The notes under the pieces are model-generated. The model had not been told where the DNA came from. It searched no databases and saw only the letters and a list, made by a program, of their open reading frames with translations. The position numbers were made by a program, and so were the translations under genes. From positions 1,987,346 through 2,051,345 of the forward strand of contig AP018269.1 in assembly GCA_003994795.1 (NCBI GenBank): a stretch of DNA of 64,000 bases. Direction: 5' to 3'. Positions 43,589-53,014 of this stretch are shown piece after piece; within the stretch, counting starts at the first letter, position 1, and each line of letters opens with the position of its first letter. This DNA is from Cylindrospermum sp. NIES-4074. Lineage in GTDB: Bacteria > Cyanobacteriota > Cyanobacteriia > Cyanobacteriales > Nostocaceae.

Positions 43589-45454
43589 TTAACATCTTTG
43601 CAGCCTTTGCCAAATCCTCATGACGATTTCGTTCTTATTCATGGATTTGCTCAAATAATCATCTGCACCTGCGGTATAAGCTTGAGAAATCATCTCAGGA
43701 GCAGTGTCAGATGAGATAAATATCACTGGTAAATTGTGCCATTTTCGATCTGTACGTACAACTTGACACAAATCCAGTCCACTAAACACAGGCATTTGTG
43801 GATTTAAAACTAACAAATTTGGTTGAGTATTTGTTAATACTTGCAAAAATTCCTGAGAATTAGCACAGATTATGACTTCAATTCCATAAGCAGTCAACAG
43901 ATTAGATAAAATTTGTAAAAAAGTTTGGTCGTTATCCACAATCAAAACACAACGAGCAGGAGTTTGAGCTACTTGTTTGAGAACATAAGTTAGAGTTTGC
44001 AAAACCACTGGGATTGGGAAGTTTTTATTTAAAAAGATACATCCACCCCAGCAAGCAAAATCAACTCTATCTTTGAGACTCTCTCTACCTGTAAAAGCAA
44101 CTATTGGGATTCGGGGAATGCGCGTTGACAATTCTTGCATTAGAGTTCTACCGTCCTCACCAGCACCAGGAAAGTTTAAATCTAATAAGATTACATCAGG
44201 TGGGGTTTGAGTAATTATTTTCCGGGCTACAGTTATATCTGTAGCAATTTCTACTCGCCAATTCCATTTATTTATGTTAGCTTGTGCAGTCGCACCCATT
44301 GCCTCAATGCGAATTTGTTCAGCCAATATCAGATCATCATCTACAATTAACAATAATGGTGAGTAGGCTGTAGATTCAGAATTAGGTTGTGTTGTTGGCT
44401 CTAAAATAGTAGGAAAGTTGCTGATTTCTTGTTGTATAACTTTGCTCAGTTCCATTACTTGCTGGATATGCCCAGTATTTAAAACTGTCTGCTGTAACAA
44501 CATCTCTAGCTCTTTTGCCTGTTGGGATGTATTCATTAAACCAAAAACACCCAAAGTTCCTGCTAATTTGTGAGCAATTTTTTCAGCTTTATGTTGTAGT
44601 TTTATGTCTGATTTTTTCCTCGATAAAACAGTGATAATTTCTGCTAATTCACAGGCTTGCTCTGCATATTTCGTCTGAAATTTATCCCATACTCCTGATG
44701 TAATATTCTGGGCTATTTGTTGGTCAGTATTGTTAATACTTGGAGTGATTGACTGTGCGGAAAGTGATGGGTGATAAGACTCGCTAGCAATGTTTAAGCG
44801 ATACCCCAAACCGTACACAGTTTCAATTGGATCTGCTGCTCCCACCGCCTTTAACTTTTGGCGCAAACTCTTGATATGGGTACTGACAGTTCCCTCACCA
44901 GGAGATTCAGCAAAATCCCAAAGTCGATCTAAAATAGCTTGACGGCTAAATATCCGTTTGGGGTTGAGTAAAAATAATTCTAATAAACAATACTCTTTGG
45001 GTGTGAGATGTATAGATTGATTACCACAATATACTCTGCCACTTGCTGAGTCAAAGCGGATACCGTTCCAAATTAATTCCTGTGGCGTCCAAGATTTACA
45101 TCGGCGTAATAAAGCACGAGTTCTGGCTAGTAATTCTTCTAAATTAAAGGGTTTGGTGACGTAATCGTCTGCTCCCGCCTCAAGTCCAATAATTCTGTCT
45201 GTAATATTATCTTTAGCAGTAAGTAACAAAATAGGAGTTTGGCAGCCTTGATTTCGCCACTGCTTACATAGACTGATGCCATCTAATTTAGGCAGGAGAA
45301 TATCTAATATTACCAAGTCATACTCAAACTGTTCTTTTAATTCTAATGCCATCTCTCCATCAGTAGCTAAATTGACTTGGTATTGATGAGCAGTGAGAAA
45401 GTTAGCAATTATCTCACGGGTTATGGTGTCATCTTCTACTAATAATATTTTCAC
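43589..45454 (-). CDS. Multidomain OmpR-type response regulator: REC-wHTH-HPt-REC-REC
   Basis: 621 residues. Receiver 1 (1-115, D51 in LVILDILLP); winged-helix DNA-binding domain (about 125-222, with STHIKSLRQKLK and VYGLGYRLN); Hpt domain (about 245-345, phospho-His H295 in KIAHKLAGTLGVFG); receiver 2 (about 370-490, DVILLDLNFPGAGEDG); receiver 3 (about 498-621). In receiver 3 the phosphoacceptor position reads LLVLNPQMP, with Asn for Asp, so that domain is probably not phosphorylated. The combination suggests a phosphorelay ending in DNA binding. It is convergent with the kinase operon and could bind the shared direct repeats at 37156 and 46026. The single start is ATG 45454. Confidence 0.93.
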   Translation of the reverse strand: MKILLVEDDTITREIIANFLTAHQYQVNLATDGEMALELKEQFEYDLVILDILLPKLDGISLCKQWRNQGCQTPILLLTAKDNITDRIIGLEAGADDYVTKPFNLEELLARTRALLRRCKSWTPQELIWNGIRFDSASGRVYCGNQSIHLTPKEYCLLELFLLNPKRIFSRQAILDRLWDFAESPGEGTVSTHIKSLRQKLKAVGAADPIETVYGLGYRLNIASESYHPSLSAQSITPSINNTDQQIAQNITSGVWDKFQTKYAEQACELAEIITVLSRKKSDIKLQHKAEKIAHKLAGTLGVFGLMNTSQQAKELEMLLQQTVLNTGHIQQVMELSKVIQQEISNFPTILEPTTQPNSESTAYSPLLLIVDDDLILAEQIRIEAMGATAQANINKWNWRVEIATDITVARKIITQTPPDVILLDLNFPGAGEDGRTLMQELSTRIPRIPIVAFTGRESLKDRVDFACWGGCIFLNKNFPIPVVLQTLTYVLKQVAQTPARCVLIVDNDQTFLQILSNLLTAYGIEVIICANSQEFLQVLTNTQPNLLVLNPQMPVFSGLDLCQVVRTDRKWHNLPVIFISSDTAPEMISQAYTAGADDYLSKSMNKNEIVMRIWQRLQRC

Positions 45455-46089
45455 AACATTTTTGACTGATTTAGATTAATTTTGCCCTTAATTAAGGTAG
45501 ATGTTTTTAGATTGATAGTAAAAGTACTGTAAGCATTCAGCGTTCGACTCGGTTCGGCTACGCTCACGCCTGCGAAGTCGAGGTGACGCCGAAGTCTAAA
45601 ACCTGGTTTTAGACTGAGTTTAAGGTTGTTCCCAAGAGAAACTTACACCAAAAGCAATTAGTATCCCTCTGTCAGAATGCTTATAAATTCTCTCAGATTG
45701 CTGAATGCTTACAAAGGTACAGAAACCCAGCAACACAACAAAGCGGCTAAATCTATTTTAGACAATAGTCTTTTGTTAAGATTTTTCTGTCACTGCTTGA
45801 CTTAAAGTATATTTAAATACTAATAAAAAGCAAGTAATCTAAAGCGATACGGTTCAGAGACGGTTTTTTTACTCAATAGACCTGATTTCAATAAATAATG
45901 TTACTAAATTTAACTGTTTCAGGAATTACGCAAAACAGAACGAAAGTAGCGGTAATGCATGAATTACCGCTACCCAAGAATAAGCTTTGGCTGCCACATC
46001 TTGCGTAAGTCCTTTAAATTTCTGTAATCTTCAAAAAATCTTCAAATCTATTATCTAAGTTTCAATAGAATTGAGAGTGCAATAGCTAT
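45455..46089. other. Divergent intergenic region between the two regulator genes
   Basis: 635 bases between the OmpR-type regulator and a receiver gene. It contains a repeat with GTTCGGCTACGCTCACGCC near 45550, a TGCGTAAGTCC copy (about 46000) and the direct repeat at 46026-46047. No supported frame. Confidence 0.55.
46026..46047 (+). promoter_or_regulatory. Candidate operator, identical to 37156-37177
   Basis: The same tandem TCTTCAAA pair with 11-bp period, 43 bases before the receiver gene start. Identity over 22 bases with the site before the KaiC-like gene, without identity of the flanks, argues for a shared regulatory site and not a larger repeat. Confidence 0.45.
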
Positions 46090-46512
46090 ATGAACAGTCA
46101 GTTACAATTCTGTGCTTCTAACAAAATGGCAAAGAAAAGAATTTTGGTGATTGATGATAACGCTGATATCTTGACGTTAGTGCAGTGCTGTTTAGAAGAT
46201 ATATGTGGGTGGAATGTGATAACGGCTAGTTCAGGATACGAAGGATTAGTTAAAGTCATGACAGAAAAGACAGATGCAATTATTCTTGATGGACTAATGC
46301 CGGGAATGGATAGTTTAATGTTTTTAAAGGAACTGAGAAGCAATCCAGAAAACCAGTCTTTACCAGTAGTTTTATTAACTGGCAGTATAACTTTGACTAA
46401 AGAAATTCCGTTATTAGATTTAGATGTGGTGGGAACAATTACTAAACCCTTTGATCCCTTACTCCTCAGTGAACAAGTCGCTCAATTTCTCGGTTGGACA
46501 ATAGAAGCCTAA
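46090..46512 (+). CDS. Single-domain response regulator (CheY-like), second
   Basis: 140 residues from ATG 46090, or 128 from ATG 46126 (MAKKRILVIDD), where homology starts; neither has a clear ribosome site. Receiver pocket D10-D11 and D55 (in the shorter numbering, AIILDGLMPGMD), Thr in LLTGS and Lys in ITKPFDP. It is a paralogue of the receiver at 43157. It is transcribed away from the OmpR-type regulator. The candidate direct-repeat operator lies just upstream, so it may be under the same control as the KaiC-like gene. Confidence 0.9.
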   Translation: MNSQLQFCASNKMAKKRILVIDDNADILTLVQCCLEDICGWNVITASSGYEGLVKVMTEKTDAIILDGLMPGMDSLMFLKELRSNPENQSLPVVLLTGSITLTKEIPLLDLDVVGTITKPFDPLLLSEQVAQFLGWTIEA

Positions 46513-46832
46513 AGCCGGGAACGGCGAGAGCATGACTTGCTACACCATAAGGTGAAAATTTTTGATACACAACAACGCGTTTATGAAGAAGTCACGCTTG
46601 ACGATTTAAGATTCCTATATACTCATCCTAAAGACGTAGATAATTGTCCTGACGCTACTCTTCGTGCTGATATAATTTAATCAAAATCTACATCAATTGG
46701 TCGATATTTAAGTCGAGTTATCTTTTACTATTGAGGAATACCTTGTGAATTAATTAGAGAAAAATTAAACAAGGTATTGAGTAAGGATAAAAGACAATAT
46801 GGTTCAGTTAGAGCCAAAAACTTTAATTTGAG
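46513..46832. other. Intergenic region with a possible short frame
   Basis: A frame from GTG 46552 to TAA 46680 (42 residues, KIFDTQQRVYEEVTLDDLRF...) continues in phase after the receiver stop, perhaps the remnant of a small gene. It has no recognised family and a poor start, so I do not call it. The remainder is AT-rich leader. Confidence 0.35.
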
Positions 46833-47174
46833 ATGGATAAGAAATTAATATTTGTTTTTCTTGCCATAGCATTAGCAAGTTTATTATTTTTACCATTATT
46901 TACCTTAAATCAGGACAAAGAACCTTTGTTTTTGTCAAGCTATTTATCAGTTAGCCCAACCGTTGAACAGGTAAAAGAGCGATATGAATCTGATTTACTG
47001 AGTATTGATGGTGTGGTAGGTGTGGGAATTAGCGAATGTGAAGATAAATTTTGCATAAAAGTGTATTTAGAAAATGAATCTCCGAACTTAAAAAAGCAAA
47101 TACCAGAACAATTGGACGGATTCAAAATTGATACACAAGTGACGGGAGATATTCAAGCACAGCCTCAGCAATAA
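46833..47174 (+). CDS. Exported or membrane-anchored GVG-module protein
   Basis: 113 residues. Residues 4-26 (KLIFVFLAIALASLLFLPLFTL) are a signal anchor or signal peptide. The rest, VKERYESDLLSIDGVVGVGISECEDKFCIKVYLENESPNLKKQIPEQLDGFKIDTQVTGDI, shares a pattern with the next two genes: L...GV.GVGIG....-.I.KV(Y/F)......PE.L.G..TD. The two cysteines (ECEDKFC) could form a disulfide outside the cytoplasm. No known family by eye. It starts a same-strand trio with gaps under 35 bases. Confidence 0.7.
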   Translation: MDKKLIFVFLAIALASLLFLPLFTLNQDKEPLFLSSYLSVSPTVEQVKERYESDLLSIDGVVGVGISECEDKFCIKVYLENESPNLKKQIPEQLDGFKIDTQVTGDIQAQPQQ

Positions 47175-47207
47175 CCAATATTTTGTCTCTGTAAATAGGA
47201 GATGGCG

Positions 47208-47435
47208 ATGAACAAAGTTAATACTGTCAAACAGAATTATGAAGAACAACTGATGAGGCTACCTAACGTTACAGGCGTTGGCATTGGCGAGAAAGAGGGC
47301 AAGACGGTGATTAAGGTTTTTGTCACCCAAAAAGTTCCAGAGTCTGACTTGCAGCCCCAGGAAGTTGTTCCAAAGTCTATTGAAGGATGTGAAACCGACG
47401 TTGATGAAATCGGCATTGTAACAGCACAAATTTAA
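47208..47435 (+). CDS. Small stand-alone GVG-module protein
   Basis: 75 residues from the ATG at 47208, which has AGGAG six bases upstream; an ATG at 47202 would leave no spacing. The whole protein is one module: YEEQLMRLPNVTGVGIGEKEGKTVIKVFVTQKVPESDLQPQEVVPKSIEGCETDVDEIGIV. The same pattern forms the N-terminal region of the following protease. No signal peptide. It may be a free copy of the protease's prodomain-like module, perhaps an inhibitor or chaperone; this is inference. It ends 26 bases before the protease gene. Confidence 0.75.
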   Translation: MNKVNTVKQNYEEQLMRLPNVTGVGIGEKEGKTVIKVFVTQKVPESDLQPQEVVPKSIEGCETDVDEIGIVTAQI

Positions 47436-47461
47436 GCAACCAGATTAACAGGAGATTTGAT

Positions 47462-48610
47462 ATGAAATTAGATGAAAACAGGATGATACTGTCTGGACAG
47501 TACACAGCAGAGGTACAAAAAGCTCACAGAGCCACTGTAGAAGATTTTATGAATCCACAACAGCTACGCCCCAATGTTGTTGGCTTAGGAGTGGGCGTAA
47601 AGTGGCGGAATGGAGAGCCTACGGGTGAGCCGGCATTGTTGACCTTAGTAACTCACAAGATGCCAAAAGATGAGTTGAGTGATGCTGATATTGTGCCATC
47701 GACATTGGCAGATATGCAAACGGATGTTTTGGAAATAGGTTATCCTTTCGCGGGAGTGGGAGAGTTGCGCCATAAACCCACACAGGTAAGAACCGAGCTA
47801 ATACAACCTACTGATGGTGTGACTGGAAGTTACCGTGTTACTGAAAGGGTTGAGATGCCAGAGGCTGCGGTTGAGTTGCTTGCTAAACGCGCCCGTCCAG
47901 CTGAAGGAGGGTACAGCGTTGGTCATTTCAAGATTACAGCAGGTACTATTGCTACTTGTGTGTACGATATTTTGCCGGAAGGATCTACTAATCCTCCTGT
48001 GCATGGTAAAGGTATCTCGTCCCGCTACTATATTCTTAGCAATAATCACGTCTTAGCTAACAGCAACGATGCTGCTGTGGGTGATGCGATATTGCAACCA
48101 GGCCCCTTTGATGGCGGGACTGCGCCAACAGATATCATCGCCCGTCTGAACCGATTTATTCCGATTGACTTTGAACCAACAATTCCCAGGGAACAGCATC
48201 GCAACCTTGTAGATGCGGCGATCGCAGAAGGAGAATTCCATGATATTGATCGGGAAATTTACTGGTTGGGCTACGTGCGAGGCTGGCGGCGAAAGCAGGA
48301 TGTAACGGTGGGGATGCCTGTGTATAAAACTGGACGCACCACAAACTTTACAAGCGGCAGAGTTACAGCGATTAGCGCCACTGTTGATGTGGGCTATGGT
48401 AATGGGAGAATAGCTCGTTTTAAGGATCAGATAGTGACTACCCCTCTTTCTGCTGGTGGTGATTCGGGTTCACTAGTTACAACTTTGGTGAATAACACTC
48501 CGGCAGCTGTAGGGTTGCTGTTTGCTGGTTCCTCGGTGGCAACTATTGTCAATCAAATCGAAAATGTGCGATCGCTACTGCGGGTAGAAGTTGCAGAACA
48601 GATCCTCTAA
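47462..48610 (+). CDS. Trypsin-like serine protease with N-terminal GVG module
   Basis: 382 residues, AGGAG before the ATG. The N-terminal module (about 35-95: PNVVGLGVGVKWRNGE...LLTLVTHKMPKDEL...TDVLEIG) matches the two proteins encoded just upstream. The protease domain (about 150-380) shows the triad H196 (ILSNNHVLA), D251 (NLVDAAIAEG) and S335 (SAGGDSGSLV). No signal peptide is visible, so it may be cytosolic. The two small upstream genes and this one form a likely operon. It resembles plant/bacterial NAL1-type proteases in general architecture, but I am not certain of that grouping. Function unknown. Confidence 0.87.
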   Translation: MKLDENRMILSGQYTAEVQKAHRATVEDFMNPQQLRPNVVGLGVGVKWRNGEPTGEPALLTLVTHKMPKDELSDADIVPSTLADMQTDVLEIGYPFAGVGELRHKPTQVRTELIQPTDGVTGSYRVTERVEMPEAAVELLAKRARPAEGGYSVGHFKITAGTIATCVYDILPEGSTNPPVHGKGISSRYYILSNNHVLANSNDAAVGDAILQPGPFDGGTAPTDIIARLNRFIPIDFEPTIPREQHRNLVDAAIAEGEFHDIDREIYWLGYVRGWRRKQDVTVGMPVYKTGRTTNFTSGRVTAISATVDVGYGNGRIARFKDQIVTTPLSAGGDSGSLVTTLVNNTPAAVGLLFAGSSVATIVNQIENVRSLLRVEVAEQIL

Positions 48611-49251
48611 AATTCTCGGTTTTGGGCTGGAGAAAGGTTAAAGGAGGAAAGAGTATTAAAATACCTTTCCTCTTTATGTCAAGAGACTGTGGTGATGGCC
48701 GGAGTAATGCTGCCCATTAGCTAACACATCCACGGCAGCTTTGCCAAAAGCTGTGGCGCTAAATAATTAAGCCCTTTTACTTGATTTCATACTTTTGAAC
48801 CCTGTTTTGGCTATAGGAATCTTATTTGAATTTTGAAAAAAACAACCTATAACTTGACCTCCCCTCTTCCTCCGTTCCCTAGTTTTTATTAATACTCATT
48901 CCCTCATGCCTTTTTTTGTAATAATTATATCTGTTGCTGTTTGATTTTGATATTTCTTAACTAAAAATTATCAAAAAATCAAGTTTAACTTTCCTCACAA
49001 GTTTCTCAAATTGTTCTTCTATCATCTTAATTGATTGTTAGACTTGAAAGATCATGAACAAGAGACAGGGCTATTTCATTCTCATCTAGCCTGCCTCAGA
49101 ATTTATTCTGAGTCTAATAGTCAAAGTCGTCTTTAGACGACTGACGGAAAGTTTATAGTCCGTTAAAACGGACTTTAGTTATTAGCCTGGAACTTCAATT
49201 CCAGGCGGGTTATGTCTAGAACGAAATAGCCTTAAACAAAAGGTTCAAACG
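48611..49251. other. Intergenic region before the hox cluster
   Basis: About 640 bases. It contains AT-rich sequence without supported genes (48620-49060) and then the palindromic element at 49069-49231, which ends just before hoxE. The hox promoter should lie to the left of or inside the element. I looked for a LexA-type palindrome and did not find one. Confidence 0.5.
49069..49231. mobile_element. MITE-like element with 14-bp inverted ends and internal hairpins
   Basis: GGCTATTTCATTCT (49069-49082) and AGAACGAAATAGCC (49218-49231) are inverted with one mismatch. Inside are hairpins AGTCGTCTTTAGACGACT, AGTCCGTTAAAACGGACT and GCCTGGAACTTCAATTCCAGGC, the last resembling IS200/IS605-type ends and the core of the element at 8712. 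No transposase. Confidence 0.78.
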
Positions 49252-49785
49252 ATGAATTCGGCTGTTACAACTAACAACACGGTAAAAGCTCCCTCAGCAA
49301 CACATCCTTACGGGGATAAGCGTTTTAAAATGCTGGAAGCAACTATAAAACGCTATCAGTATCAACAGGATGCACTGATTGAGATATTGCATAAAGCGCA
49401 GGAACTTTTTGGCTATTTAGAAAAAGATGTCTTAATTTACGTTGCTCATCATCTCAAACTGCCACCTAGTCGAGTTTATGGTGTTGCTACGTTCTACCAT
49501 TTGTTTTCACTTGCACCTAGTGGCGTGCATACCTGTGTGGTGTGTACAGGTACAGCTTGTTACGTCAAAGGCGCTCAAGCTATCCTGGCAAATTTAGAAA
49601 AGTCTATCCACATCCACGCGAGTGAAACTTCAGCAAATGGTCAAATTTCACTGCTAACAGCCAGGTGTTTAGGTGCTTGTGGAATTGCACCTGCGGTAGT
49701 GTTTGATAGTACCGTTTTGGGACACCAAACCCCTGAATCAGTTGGCAATCGCATCAAAGGATGGCTGCAAGATGGATCTAGCTGA
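49252..49785 (+). CDS. hoxE: Bidirectional hydrogenase diaphorase subunit HoxE
   Basis: 177 residues, NuoE-like thioredoxin-fold [2Fe-2S] subunit of the NAD(P)-reducing bidirectional [NiFe] hydrogenase. The cluster cysteines appear as [14 protein letters not shown] (about 96-109) and [14 protein letters not shown] (about 138-151). N-terminal [50 protein letters not shown] is typical. AAAGG lies before the ATG. The hoxF start overlaps its last codons by 14 bases. It is the first gene of a hoxEFU-Y-H cluster. Confidence 0.97.
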   Translation: MNSAVTTNNTVKAPSATHPYGDKRFKMLEATIKRYQYQQDALIEILHKAQELFGYLEKDVLIYVAHHLKLPPSRVYGVATFYHLFSLAPSGVHTCVVCTGTACYVKGAQAILANLEKSIHIHASETSANGQISLLTARCLGACGIAPAVVFDSTVLGHQTPESVGNRIKGWLQDGSS

Positions 49786-51397
49786 ATTAATAGAAATTTC
49801 CCAGAAAGAACACGCTTTAGAGAAACCTGTGCAAATTCGCTGTTGTGTTGCAGCCGGTTGTCTATCTGCCAATTCTCAAGCCGTCAAACAGGGTTTAGAA
49901 GCGGCTGTAACAGCAGAGAATTTAACCCAAACAGTAGAAGTTCGTGGCGTTAGCTGTATGCGTTTGTGCTGTCAAGGGCCATTAGTACAGGTTGAGAAAA
50001 ACACCGAACCAGAAAGTCTAGGTACGCTGTATGAGAAAGTTACAGCTGATGATGCACCCTCAATTATCGCCGCTCTTAATGGGGGAGAGACAACAGTCGA
50101 ACGGGGTGATTTAACTCATCCGTTTTTTACATCCCAGATGCCGATTGTTTTAGAAAATAGTGGCAAAATCGATCCAGAACGCATTCAATCTTATATTGCG
50201 ATCGCAGGTTATCAGGCGCTCTACCATGTCTTGCGAGAGATGACACCCAACGAAGTAGTAGATACTATTACTCGCAGTGGTTTACGGGGACGTGGTGGTG
50301 CTGGTTATCCTACAGGGTTGAAATGGGCAACAGTTGCTAAAGCAAAAGGGGAAGGCAAATTTGTCATCTGCAATGCTGATGAAGGCGATCCGGGGGCGTT
50401 TATGGATCGCAGTGTTCTAGAAAGCGATCCCCATCGCGTTTTAGAAGGAATGGCGATCGCCGCTTATGCTGTCGGAGCGAATCAAGGCTACATCTACATC
50501 CGGGCAGAATATCCCGTTGCTATCAATCGTCTGCAAACTGCAATCCGTCAAGCGCAACGCTTTGGCATCTTGGGCAGTCAAATTTTTGACTCTCGATTTG
50601 ATTTTAAAATTGATATTCGTATCGGTGCAGGAGCTTATGTTTGCGGTGAAGAAACTGCTTTAATGGCTTCTATTGAGGGTAAACGTGGTACTCCTAATCC
50701 CCGTCCGCCTTACCCCGCTGAGTCTGGTTTGTGGGGCTATCCTACCTTAATTAATAACGTCGAAACCTACGCTAATATTGCACCCATTATCCGTAAAGGT
50801 GCTGACTGGTTTGCTAGCATTGGCACCCAAAAGAGCAAAGGCACAAAGGTTTTTGCCTTGGCAGGCAAAATCCGTAACACTGGTTTGATAGAAGTGCCAA
50901 TGGGAACTTCATTAAAGCAAATTGTGGAAGCAATGGGCGGTGGCGTACCAAATGGCGGTGTAGTCAAAGCAGTGCAAACTGGTGGCCCTTCTGGGGGATG
51001 TATTCCCGCATCAGCTTTTGATAGTCCGGTAGATTATGAATCGCTCACTCAACTTGGTTCGATGATGGGTTCTGGGGGGATGATTGTTATGGATGAAACT
51101 ACCAACATGGTGGATGTTGCCCGCTTTTTTATGGAGTTCTGCATGGATGAATCTTGCGGTAAATGCATTCCTTGTCGGGTGGGGACGGTGCAGTTATATA
51201 AATTGTTGACCAAGATTAGTGAAGGTAAGGCATCTTTTGCGGATTTGGAATTGCTAGAAGAATTATGTGACATGGTGAAAAACACTAGCCTGTGCGGTCT
51301 TGGTCAGTCTGCACCGAATCCGGTATTTAGTACTTTGCGTTATTTCCGTGATGAGTATTTGGAGTTGATTAGTACAGGATTTACGGTTTCATCATGA
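49772..51397 (+). CDS. hoxF: Bidirectional hydrogenase diaphorase subunit HoxF
   Basis: 541 residues from the ATG at 49772 ([11 protein letters not shown]), inside the end of hoxE; an upstream start at 49703 would add unrelated sequence. NuoF-like: an N-terminal [2Fe-2S]-like domain ([25 protein letters not shown]), then NAD/FMN-binding [16 protein letters not shown] and [16 protein letters not shown], and the [4Fe-4S] motif [16 protein letters not shown] near the C-terminus. It carries the NAD site of the diaphorase. It is followed by a 196-base gap with a dispersed repeat before hoxU. Confidence 0.97.
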   Translation: MDLAELIEISQKEHALEKPVQIRCCVAAGCLSANSQAVKQGLEAAVTAENLTQTVEVRGVSCMRLCCQGPLVQVEKNTEPESLGTLYEKVTADDAPSIIAALNGGETTVERGDLTHPFFTSQMPIVLENSGKIDPERIQSYIAIAGYQALYHVLREMTPNEVVDTITRSGLRGRGGAGYPTGLKWATVAKAKGEGKFVICNADEGDPGAFMDRSVLESDPHRVLEGMAIAAYAVGANQGYIYIRAEYPVAINRLQTAIRQAQRFGILGSQIFDSRFDFKIDIRIGAGAYVCGEETALMASIEGKRGTPNPRPPYPAESGLWGYPTLINNVETYANIAPIIRKGADWFASIGTQKSKGTKVFALAGKIRNTGLIEVPMGTSLKQIVEAMGGGVPNGGVVKAVQTGGPSGGCIPASAFDSPVDYESLTQLGSMMGSGGMIVMDETTNMVDVARFFMEFCMDESCGKCIPCRVGTVQLYKLLTKISEGKASFADLELLEELCDMVKNTSLCGLGQSAPNPVFSTLRYFRDEYLELISTGFTVSS

Positions 51398-51593
51398 ATA
51401 AACGTATCCCTTATGGGAGCCGGAGGAATAAGAGGAAAGGGAGGGTTTTTGCGTAAGTCCTATAGCGGTTAAATTTCATCAATTCGTGATTAATTGAGGG
51501 TTTTAATTTAAACGCAGAGGATCGCGGAGGTTAGCGCAGAGGTACGCAAAGTTTTTTGTCATTTAGTCCTGAGTAAGAAGGGATAAGTCGGAG
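51398..51593. repeat. Dispersed repeats between hoxF and hoxU
   Basis: TGCGTAAGTCCTATAG (about 51451-51466) and an AACGCAGAGGATCGCGGAGG-type repeat (about 51511-51551) occupy this gap. Homologous AACGC(A/G)GAGG copies occur at about 21496 and 27452. They separate hoxF from hoxU without an obvious terminator. Confidence 0.7.
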
Positions 51594-52310
51594 ATGGCAG
51601 TAAAAACGTTAACAATCAATGAGGAGTTAATTAGCGCCCGTGAGGAGGAAACTATTCTCGAAGCAGCGCAGGATGCAGGAATTCACATTCCGACTTTGTG
51701 CCATTTAGAAGGGGTGACGGATGTTGGGGCTTGCCGGCTTTGTTTGGTAGAAATTTCTGGTAGTAATAAACTCCAGCCTGCTTGTGTGACAAAGGTTTCG
51801 GAGGGTATGGAAGTGCAGACGAATAGCGATCGCCTGCAAAGATATCGGCGCACAATTATCGAAATGCTGTTTGCTGAAGGCAATCACGTTTGTTCGGTCT
51901 GTGTAGCTAATGGTAATTGCGAATTGCAAGACCTGGCAATTGAGATGGGAATGGATCATGTGCGGTTAGATTATCATTTCCCCGATCGCCAAGTTGATGT
52001 TTCTCACGATCGCTTCGGTGTTGACCATAACCGTTGTATTCTTTGCACTCGTTGCGTGCGTGTCTGTGATGAAATTGAAGGAGCGCATACTTGGGATATG
52101 GCGGGTAGAGGGACAAATTGCCATGTCATCACTGATTTAAATCAGCCTTGGGGAACTTCAGATACTTGTACTTCTTGCGGCAAATGCGTTAATGCTTGCC
52201 CTACAGGTGCGCTTTTTAACCAAGGTTCTAGCGTTGGGGAAATGAAACATGATCGCGCCAAACTTGATTTTCTGGTGACAGCACGGGAGAAGAAGCAATG
52301 GCTCGTTTGA
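51594..52310 (+). CDS. hoxU: Bidirectional hydrogenase diaphorase subunit HoxU
   Basis: 238 residues, NuoG-N-terminus-like iron-sulfur protein that passes electrons between hydrogenase and diaphorase. The [2Fe-2S] ligands lie in [18 protein letters not shown] with a later cysteine; the C-terminal ferredoxin-type motifs are [13 protein letters not shown] and [20 protein letters not shown] precedes the ATG. It overlaps hoxY by 13 bases, so the two are translationally coupled. Confidence 0.97.
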   Translation: MAVKTLTINEELISAREEETILEAAQDAGIHIPTLCHLEGVTDVGACRLCLVEISGSNKLQPACVTKVSEGMEVQTNSDRLQRYRRTIIEMLFAEGNHVCSVCVANGNCELQDLAIEMGMDHVRLDYHFPDRQVDVSHDRFGVDHNRCILCTRCVRVCDEIEGAHTWDMAGRGTNCHVITDLNQPWGTSDTCTSCGKCVNACPTGALFNQGSSVGEMKHDRAKLDFLVTAREKKQWLV

Positions 52311-52843
52311 AATTAGCAACGGTTTGGCTAGGTGGCTGTTCTGGCTGTCATATGTCTTTTTTGGATTTGGATGAATGGCTGATTGATTTAGCTGGACAGG
52401 TGGATTTAGTTTATAGTCCCTTTGCTGATGTTAAAGAATATCCCCAAGGAGTGAATGTGGTGTTAGTAGAGGGTGCCGTTGCGAATGAAGATCATTTGCA
52501 AATGATTCAGAGAGTAAGAGAGCGATCGCAAATTCTTGTCTCTTTTGGCGATTGCGCTGTCACTGGCAATGTTACTGCTTTACGCAACCCTTTAGGTAGT
52601 GCTGAACCTGTTCTCCAGCGTTGTTACATCGAAGCTGTCGATATTCACGGCACAATTCCCCATGAGCCTGGTATTGTCCCCACCTTACTAGATCGGGTGA
52701 TTCCAGTGCATACAGTAGTACCAGTTGATGTCTACTTACCCGGTTGTCCACCTGATGCCACTCGGATTAAAGCCGCACTAGAGCCACTGTTAAAAGGAGA
52801 AAAACCACAGTTGGAAGGACGCGAATTTATCAAATTTGGTTAA
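52298..52843 (+). CDS. hoxY: Bidirectional hydrogenase small subunit HoxY
   Basis: 181 residues, the [NiFe] hydrogenase small subunit with the proximal iron-sulfur cluster: [12 protein letters not shown] (about 12-23), GDCAVTGN (about 87-94) and [19 protein letters not shown] (about 147-165). Its start lies within the end of hoxU. The usual next gene, hoxH, is separated here by a CBS-domain gene. A 9-bp hairpin CCCCTAAAT/ATTTAGGGG (52952-52971) and repeated TTTTGAATT sequence lie in the following 156 bases. Confidence 0.97.
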   Translation: MARLKLATVWLGGCSGCHMSFLDLDEWLIDLAGQVDLVYSPFADVKEYPQGVNVVLVEGAVANEDHLQMIQRVRERSQILVSFGDCAVTGNVTALRNPLGSAEPVLQRCYIEAVDIHGTIPHEPGIVPTLLDRVIPVHTVVPVDVYLPGCPPDATRIKAALEPLLKGEKPQLEGREFIKFG

Positions 52844-53014
52844 AAATCCTCAAAGATTTTTCAGGAGATTGACCGTTTGTGAATTCAAAAGTCAAAATTC
52901 AAAAGTCAAAATTGAAGAGGTGATTTTGAATTATTTAATTAAGGATACAAGCCCCTAAATAAATTTAGGGGGTTGCCATTTTGAATTTTTAATTTTTAAT
53001 TGGAGCGAAGCGAC

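Noticed and set aside
46552-46680. 42-codon frame after the second receiver gene
   Set aside because: Poor GTG start, no family; continuation in phase with the receiver gene may be chance.
48611-49068. LexA-type box upstream of hoxE
   Set aside because: hox genes are LexA-linked in some cyanobacteria, so I searched for the palindrome, but found no convincing match.
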